From positions 372,001 to 436,000 of the forward strand of contig CAVTEU010000007.1 of the NCBI GenBank assembly GCA_963733905.1: a DNA stretch of 64,000 nt. Direction: 5' to 3'. The notes below the pieces were generated by a model. That model had not been told where the DNA came from, did not search any database, and saw only the letters and a program-made list of their open reading frames with translations. The translations under genes were made by a program, and so were the position numbers. The DNA comes from DATADW01 sp963733905. Lineage in GTDB: Bacteria > Actinomycetota > Acidimicrobiia > Spongiisociales > DATADW01. The first letter of the stretch is position 1, and the number at the start of each line of letters is the position of its first letter. This document shows positions 58,521 to 64,000 of the stretch, one piece after another.

Positions 58521-59527
58521 CCCGCCCGTCGCTCGCCGGCCCGCTGGTGGAGTGCGTGCCAAACGTGAGTGAGGGACGAGACCGCCGGGTCATCGACCAG
58601 TTGGCGGATGCCATCTCCTCGGTCAGAGGGGTGATGCTCCTCGATGTAGACCCCGAGCCCGCCGTTCACCGGACCGTGATCACGTTCGCCGGACCACCTG
58701 AGTCGGTCGAGGAGGCGGCGCTCAACCTGGTTCGCACCGCAGCCGCCTCGATCGACATGTCCAAACACCAAGGAGCCCATCCCAGGATCGGAGCGGTGGA
58801 CGTGCTCCCCTTCGTGCCCTACTCCGGCGTGTCGATGACGACGTGTGTCGACCTGGCCCGCCGGGTCGGACAGACGGATCGGGGACGACATCGGGATCCC
58901 CGTCTACCTCTACGGCGCCGCGGCCACCGAGCGGAGTGTCTCGCTCTCCACGATACGGCGGGGCGGGTACGAGGCTCTTCCCCACCGCGACGACCGGCCC
59001 GACTTCGGCCCGGCGACATTTCACCGTCGGAGCGGTGCCGTCGCCGTTGGTGCCCGCCCCCTGCTGATCGCCTACAACGTCAACCTCGATCGGCCGGACG
59101 CTCGGGTTGCCTCGGCCATCGCCGCCGCCCTCCGCACCTCGGGTCCCGGCCTGCGAACCGGATGCCAGGTTGCCCCATCTCCAGGCCATGGGATGGGTCC
59201 TCGAGCCACAGGGCATCGCCCAGGTCTCCTGCAACCTGATCGATTGGCGGTCCACCCCACCCCACGTGGTGTTCGACGCCTCCAAGCGGATGGCGGAGGA
59301 ACGTGGTGTCGGAGTGAGCGGTAGCGAGATCGTCGGGATGGTCCCGCTCGGGGCACTGCTGGCGGCGGGCGACCACGCCATCGCTGGGGGCAGCACAGGT
59401 CAGGCAAGCTCCACCGAGGCGGCCCGCGTCGCCGCAAGGTGTGCGCTATCTGGGACTGGACGATCTCCGTCGGTTCGACGTCGAGCAGAAGGTGCTCGAG
59501 TATCGCCTTGCGGTGCTGACCGGTTGA
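58517..59527 (+). CDS. ftcD: Glutamate formimidoyltransferase
   Basis: Transfers a formimino or formyl group between glutamate and tetrahydrofolate in histidine breakdown. LVECVPNVSEGRDRRVIDQL, HRTVITFAGPPESVEEAALN and KHQGAHPRIGAVDVLPFVPY are clear formiminotransferase signatures, as is IAYNVNLDRPDARVASAIA. Three +1 breaks (about 58875, 59168 and 59435); 1011 bases (3n) agrees. GTG 58517. About 336 residues: no cyclodeaminase domain. No other hut genes nearby. Confidence 0.9.
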
Positions 59528-59528
59528 C

Positions 59529-60213
59529 TCAACCCTCTCGGGCGGCGGGCGGCCTCCCGGCCAGCGATCCAACCACGTTGATGGCCAGGTGAGCCCCGAT
59601 CGGCGCCGCCAAACCTCCCGAGAGCGACCGCAGCATGCCGAAGCCGATGCCGGCCAACGCAGTGGTCGTCACCGTCCAGGCCACCGCCCCCACCATCTCC
59701 GCCGGCGACTTCTTCGGGCGCAACCGCATCAGGGCAGCGACGCTCGGGCCGATGTGCCACAGACCGAAGACCATGGATGACCCGAGTATCCCGCCCCACC
59801 GATCGACCCGTCTCCTCCTCCCACCGCTGCTGCAAGACCCCACGAAACAGGACCTCTTCGGGTACGACCGTCCCCAGCGGCACCATCACCGCGAGATGGA
59901 CCGGCCGTAGTCCCGGTGGGAGCGATCCCACCCGCTCCTCGGCGTAGACCCGGTGGAGACCCGGCAGCCTCATGGCGAGCGCGGTGAGCGCCCCGGCCCC
60001 GAGCACAGCCGCCACCGTCACCGCCAATTGCCTCGTCCAGGGCCGCCCTCCAGCGAGAGCGGCTGCGATCCCTGAGAGCGAAGGTCGCGGCGAGGGCCAG
60101 GTTGGACACCACGTGCGGTCCCTGCCACCACGCAGTCGGGAGTGCGAGATGCGCCAGGCGTGCCCGACCACCAGGGCCGCCGAGAGCGGGAGCGCCCGAC
60201 TCAATGCCGACAC
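59529..60213 (-). CDS. CPBP family intramembrane metalloprotease
   Basis: Membrane protein with the CAAX-protease/bacteriocin-processing signatures: VPEEVLFRGVLQQRWEEETG (EE-x3-R), MVFGLWHIGPSVAAL (His motif) and IGAHLAINVVGSL (C-terminal His). Four +1 breaks are inferred (two near 60165, then about 60090 and 59800); 685 bases (3n+1) agrees. GTG 60213 chosen. Converges on ftcD with one base between. About 227 residues. Substrate unknown. Confidence 0.78.
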
Positions 60214-60265
60214 CCGACGTGTTCCGTGTCTGGCGCGGCGAGCCCTACGCGCAGGCAACGGTACG

Positions 60266-60656
60266 GTGCCGGCTTCCGTCGAGGAGGGCGAGACGAGGCT
60301 ACTGATCAGACTGGTGGTGGTCGGTGTCGCGCTGTGGCTGACCATCCTCCTGCTCCCCGGGCTCGACTACCAAGGTCCCTTCTGGGAGTTCATCGTGGTG
60401 GCCGCGATATTCGCCCTGGTCAACGCCTTCATCCGTCCCATCGCCCAGCTGCTCTCGCTACCGATCTCCATCCTGACCCTCGGGGTTGTTCGCCTTGGTG
60501 GTCAACGCCCTCATGTTCCTGTTGGCCGATTGGCTGGCTTCCGACGTGTTCGACCTGGGTCTCCGCGTCGACGGGTTCTGGGCGGCGTTCCTCGGCGCCT
60601 TGGTCATGGCGCTCATCTCGTGGGGGCTCGGCCGGCTCTTGCCCGAGCCCAAGTAG
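60266..60656 (+). CDS. Phage holin family 4-helix membrane protein (PF04020 type)
   Basis: LIRLVVVGVALWLTILLLPG, FWEFIVVAAIFALVNAFIRP, IAQLLSLPISILTLG and VVNALMFLLADWLASD form four membrane helices of the mycobacterial-type holin superfamily IV; ALVNAFIRP and LP-x-x-x-LTLG are characteristic. One +1 break near 60485; 391 bases (3n+1) agrees. Start uncertain: GTG 60266 used, a later CTG/GTG near 60300 possible. Chromosomal, not prophage. Confidence 0.75.
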
Positions 60657-60660
60657 CCGC

Positions 60661-61494
60661 TCACGCCTCCACGTCGATCGTATTCCCGGCCGTTCCCGGG
60701 ATGATCGTGAAGGGCAGCCCTCTTTGGGCCGCCTCCTCGTGGAGTCGGTCGAGCAGCTCGTCGGTGTGCCCCGGGTCATGGTGGAACGTCACCAGCGAGC
60801 GCGCCTCGACGTGTCGGGCAAAGGTCAGGCACTGCTCGAAGCTGCTGTGACCCCATCCCGCCCTCGCTGGATATTCAGCCTCGGTGTACTGGGCGTCGTG
60901 GACCAGGAGGTCGCTGCCCACCGCCAGGTCGTAACCGGAGGTCCAATCGATGGGCCCTGGGAAATCGACGCCGAGGGCCGGTTCGTGGTCGGAGAGGTAG
61001 GCGATCGAGGCGCCATCCCTCTCGATGCGGAACCCAAGCGTCGGTCCAGGGTGCGAGACGAGATCTGCCGTGATGGAAAACGGACCCACCTCGAACCTGC
61101 CGGGGACCACATCGTGCAGGACCACCCCGGGGAGCTCGCGCAGCCGGACCGGGAACAAGGGCGGAGACAGGTAACGGGCCAGTCTCTCGGCAAGCTGCAT
61201 CGTGGGCGAGGCGGGCCCCCAGAGGTGGACCTCGACATCTGGATCGAACAGCGGGCGGAAGAAACCGAGGCCCTGGATGTGATCCATGTGGAGATGGCCG
61301 AGGAGGATGTCGAGCCGCCGTACGCCATCGTCCAAGTCGTCCTCGGCATGGGCAATCCCCGAACCCGCATCGAGCAGGAGACAGGCGCCATCGTCATCGA
61401 TCACCAGCGCCGAAGAGGTGTCGCCGCCGTAGCGGACGGTGGACACGCCGGCCCGGCCCACCGACCCCCTGGTACCGAACAGGGTCAGCTTCAC
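60661..61494 (-). CDS. Metallo-beta-lactamase fold hydrolase
   Basis: 277 residues, intact. KLTLFGTRGSVGRAGVSTVR and the metal site LLGHLHMDHIQGLGFF (HxHxDH), then SIAYLSDHEPALG (Asp/His), LLVHDAQYTEAEYPARAGWG and a final TFHHDPGHTDELL. Resembles the PhnP/RNase Z-related group of phosphodiesterases. GTG 61494. Converges on the holin-like gene. Confidence 0.85.
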   Translation of the reverse strand: MKLTLFGTRGSVGRAGVSTVRYGGDTSSALVIDDDGACLLLDAGSGIAHAEDDLDDGVRRLDILLGHLHMDHIQGLGFFRPLFDPDVEVHLWGPASPTMQLAERLARYLSPPLFPVRLRELPGVVLHDVVPGRFEVGPFSITADLVSHPGPTLGFRIERDGASIAYLSDHEPALGVDFPGPIDWTSGYDLAVGSDLLVHDAQYTEAEYPARAGWGHSSFEQCLTFARHVEARSLVTFHHDPGHTDELLDRLHEEAAQRGLPFTIIPGTAGNTIDVEA

Positions 61495-61507
61495 GGCATC
61501 AGAGCAC

Positions 61508-61903
61508 TCAAAGGGGTGGCTCCCAGAACATTGTGACCGCTCCGAGGGGACGATCAGCATGCCCGGTGACCGGCAAGGCGGTCACCTCGACCATCCGCCA
61601 CGAGCCGTCACCCGCCTTGAACCGGAGCGGCCTGTGCGCCGGCTCCGCTCTGGTGAGGGCGATGACGAGCGGCAGTTGCTCGGGTACGAGCGGTGAGCCG
61701 TCCAGGTCGGTAGTGACGAAGCGGTCGGCCACTTCCGAAGCGGGGATCTCGCCGGCCTCGTCGAATCGAATCCCGAGCACGACCTCGGCGGGCTCGTTGT
61801 AATAGATCAGGTTGCCGTCTGCGTCGCACATCCAGATCGGGATAGCCATGGTGCTGGCCCATTGCCGCAGGAGGATCATCTCTATCGGATGTTGCGCCAT
61901 CAC
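61508..61903 (-). CDS. PAS-domain protein
   Basis: 131 residues, intact: one PAS fold (PIWMCDADGNLIYYNEPAEV, RFDEAGEIPASEVADRF, WRMVEVTALPVTGHADRPLG). No output domain, so it may act as a stand-alone ligand or redox sensor. Precedes the MBL gene by 13 bases on the same strand. Confidence 0.8.
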   Translation of the reverse strand: MMAQHPIEMILLRQWASTMAIPIWMCDADGNLIYYNEPAEVVLGIRFDEAGEIPASEVADRFVTTDLDGSPLVPEQLPLVIALTRAEPAHRPLRFKAGDGSWRMVEVTALPVTGHADRPLGAVTMFWEPPL

Positions 61904-61985
61904 CGCCTCGCTCGCACGCGGGCGAGTCTACGGACGGGTACGGCCGGACGGTGCGGATCGTGAGGCACGGCTAGCGTCGACTCTC

Positions 61986-62400
61986 ATGGAAGGACCGGGA
62001 GACATCGTCTACGCGCTCGAGCCAACGCTCGATCCGGCGGAGTTCACCGACGTGCTCCACCGCTCCGGTTTGGCCGAGAGGCGCCCCGTCGATCGACGCA
62101 GACGTGATGGCGGCGATGACCTCGGGCGCCGATGTGATCGTGACGGCGCGGCATGAGAACGAGTTGGTTGGGGTGTCGCGGGCGATATCGGACTTCGCCT
62201 ACTGCACCTATCTGTCGGATCTGGCGGTGGACCGGCGGTTTCAACGTCAGGGGATCGGGCGGCGGCTGCTCGACGAGACGCACCTCGCCGCCGGGCTCGG
62301 GACCACCCTCATCCTTCTGGCCGCTCCGGCGGCGGTCGACTACTACCCGCACATCGGGATGGAGCGTCATGAGTCGTGCTGGGTGATACGGCCTTCATGA
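61986..62400 (+). CDS. GNAT family N-acetyltransferase
   Basis: Short GNAT: IVYALEPTLDPAEFTDVLHR, VGVSRAISDFAYCTYLSDLA and the acetyl-CoA loop VDRRFQRQGIGRRLLDETH. One +1 break near 62095; 415 bases (3n+1) agrees. Ends ERHESCWVIRPS with the stop overlapping the YdeI gene (ATGA). About 137 residues. Confidence 0.85.
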
Positions 62401-62438
62401 GACGGAAGACGGAAGACGGAAGACGGCAGACGGAATAC
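62397..62438 (+). repeat. 7-bp tandem array, GGAAGAC type
   Basis: ATGAGAC, then GGAAGAC three times (62404-62424), GGCAGAC and GGAATAC, all in 7-base phase. The array starts at the ATGA stop/start overlap and encodes the charged N-terminus of the YdeI protein (MRRKTEDGRRQTE). Confidence 0.85.
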
Positions 62439-63016
62439 CGACGCAGATCGGTTCCAACCGGCGAGTCGGAGACGAATGGCGGGCATGGCTGGAGAACAAT
62501 GCCGCAATCGTCGAGCGGGGTGTGGCTGGTCATTGTGGAAGGCCCATACCGGAAGGCGGCTCGACTACGAGGGACTCGTGGAGGAGGCGCTCTGCTTTGG
62601 CTGGATCGACTCCCGGGCTGAAAAGCTCGACGCCGACCGCTCCATGATCAGGTTCACGCCCCGCCGACGGGGCAGCGGGTGGTCCCGCACCAACAAGGAG
62701 CGGATCGAGCGGCTCGATCGAGCGGGTTTGATGACCGATGCCGGCCGGGCGGTCATCGCCGCCGCCAAAGCGGACGGCTCGTGGACGTTGCTCGACGACG
62801 TCGAGGCGCTCGTCGTCCCCGAAGATCTGGCGGAAGCCCTGGCGAGCCGTCCGGGTGCGAGGGATCGTTGGGAGGCGTTTCCCCCTTCGGCGCGCAAGGC
62901 CATGCTGGGGTGGATCGCCCAAGCGAAGAGAGCGCCTACGAGAGCCGCCCGGGTGACGGAAACGGCGGAGCGGGCCGCCCGCGGCGAGCGTGCCGGTCAA
63001 GTCCGACCAGTCCTAG
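62397..63016 (+). CDS. YdeI/OmpD-associated family protein
   Basis: The conserved core reads DEWRAWLENNAAIVE, LDYEGLVEEALCFGWIDS, MIRFTPRRRGSGWSRTNKER and WEAFPPSARKAMLGWIAQAK, the YdeI/bacteriocin-protection family. Five +1 breaks (about 62436, 62467, 62516, 62530 and 62995); 620 bases (3n+2) agrees. The ATG at 62397 is inferred from the ATGA overlap; the first 13 residues come from the heptamer array. Function of the family is unclear. About 205 residues. Confidence 0.78.
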
Positions 63017-63511
63017 TCAGCGAACCCGAGGGCTCCGCCTCTCGACGAGCACCACGTCGCGCCAGACACCGTGATGACGGGCGAGGCTCTCTCTGGTCCC
63101 AACGACCCGGAACCCGCACCCGAGATGCAGCGCCAGGCTCGCCGTGTTCTCGGGAAATATCCCCGACTGCAGGGTCCACACCCCGGCGTTCTCCGAATCG
63201 GTGATGAACCGTTCCAGCAGCGTCCTGCCCACGCCGCGTCCCCGCGTCCGGGGGTCGACATAGATGCTGTGCTCGACCACACCCTCGTAGACGGCACGGC
63301 GCGACACCGGCGAGGCCGCCACCCAACCCACGACCTGTCCCTCGGCGTCAACCGCCACCAACCGCAGCCCAGGTAGGTGCGAACGATCCCAATCTTCCCA
63401 TTCGGGGACCCGGGTCTCGAAGGTCGCCTGCCCTTCCTCGAGACCGGCGTCGAGGATCTCGGCCACGCGCGGCCAATCGTCTGGGGTCATGACACGCAAG
63501 GTCACGGGCAC
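63017..63511 (-). CDS. GNAT family N-acetyltransferase, phosphinothricin-acetyltransferase type
   Basis: 164 residues, intact. LRVMTPDDWPRVAEILDAGL, VGWVAASPVSRRAVYEGVVE, HSIYVDPRTRGRGVGRTLLE (acetyl-CoA loop) and ENTASLALHLGCGFRVVGTR are typical of PAT/MddA enzymes acting on amino-acid-like substrates. GTG 63511. Abuts the repaired YdeI stop. Confidence 0.88.
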   Translation of the reverse strand: MPVTLRVMTPDDWPRVAEILDAGLEEGQATFETRVPEWEDWDRSHLPGLRLVAVDAEGQVVGWVAASPVSRRAVYEGVVEHSIYVDPRTRGRGVGRTLLERFITDSENAGVWTLQSGIFPENTASLALHLGCGFRVVGTRESLARHHGVWRDVVLVERRSPRVR

Positions 63512-63562
63512 CGTGGTCTCTTCGGTGCCTCCATCAGGAGGATTGACCCTATCTTCGCCCCC

Positions 63563-64000
63563 ATGAGCGAAACGTTAGGAGGGGCGACGATCTGGCCCGC
63601 ATTGGCCGTGGACGCCTGGCGGGACACAAGGGACACGCTCCACCGGTGGACGCAGATCGTGGGGAAGGTGCGGCTCGCCCACTCGCCTCCACACCCCACT
63701 GGTGGGGGGTTGCGTTGTACGTCACTCCTCGGGGTCTGACGACGTCTCGATTCCCCACGGCAACGTCGTCTTCGCCATCGACTTCGACTTCAGACGTCAC
63801 CGGTTGGTGATCGTGTCGAGTGACGGCGGAAGATCCATCATGTCGCTGGAGCCCCGCTCGGTGGCCGACTTCTACACCGAAATGATGGGCAGGCTCGACG
63901 AGCTCGGTCTGTCCACATCGATCTGGACGATGCCCGTGGAGATCGACGACGCTGTTCCATTCGAGCTGGATCACGAACACGCCTCGTATGACCCGGTATG
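63563..64000 (+). CDS. DUF5996 family protein (C-terminus beyond window)
   Basis: MSETLGGATIWPALAVDAWR, TLHRWTQIVGKVRLAHSPP, then HWWGVALYVTPRGLT, VVFAIDFDFRRHRLVI, SVADFYTEMMGRLDELGL and FELDHEHASYDP match the DUF5996 family, which has no known function. Two +1 breaks (about 63690 and 63752). The right edge cuts it. ATG 63563, divergent from the GNAT gene. Confidence 0.82.

Overview
High-GC DNA from an actinomycete-type bacterium. The best evidence is a complete Pup-proteasome locus (mpa/arc, dop, pup, prcB, prcA, pafA, pafB, pafC) followed by tatB-tatC-helY, plus a block ordered HAD phosphatase-small ORF-tlyA-nadK-recN...pyrG-NUDIX-ald-xerD...scpA-scpB-rluB-aroA-cmk. From memory both follow the order of the M. 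tuberculosis regions Rv2115c-Rv2092c and Rv1692-Rv1713. An S-layer-homology protein with cysteine-containing 'GITLGC...FCP' repeats and a DUF4331 protein would suit Acidimicrobiia, but that placement is an inference.

Layout. 0.2-1.2 kb: ispH (+). 1.3-11.4 kb: a long minus-strand operon from pyrG down to cmk, with most genes overlapping by 4 bases (ATGA/GTGA). 11.5-13.7 kb: a FdhF/YdeP-type molybdopterin oxidoreductase (+). 13.7-20.2 kb: an accessory minus-strand stretch with an acyl-CoA synthetase, an enoyl-CoA hydratase and a compact four-gene cassette: PLP cysteine-desulfurase-like enzyme, Asp/Gly repeat peptide, JmjC/cupin-4 oxygenase and sucrase/ferredoxin-like protein. 20.2-23.6 kb: recN-nadK-tlyA. 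23.7-27.5 kb (+): membrane-anchored protein, DUF4331 protein, TPR protein. 27.6-45 kb: minus-strand HAD, M20 peptidase, NUDIX, glycosyltransferase, DUF4193, DAG kinase, helY, Tat and proteasome genes. 45.2-51.4 kb: ferredoxin, lipoprotein, trmI, small membrane proteins and tdh-kbl (threonine to glycine). 51.6-64 kb: TPM-domain protein, SOS-box-preceded HNH protein, SLH-VanW protein, MFS transporter, ftcD, CPBP protease, MBL hydrolase, PAS, two GNATs, YdeI and DUF5996 (cut by the right edge).

Two properties colour everything. First, more than 80 reading-frame breaks interrupt otherwise well-conserved genes, and every one I could resolve is a +1 insertion, with coding lengths modulo 3 that agree. 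This looks like insertion-biased sequencing error, so I annotate whole genes across the breaks. Second, many gene borders carry short repeats with a strict 7-bp period (GG[AC][AG]GAC and ACCTACC-like units), and two spacers share a palindromic element. I saw no rRNA, tRNA, CRISPR array or insertion sequence.
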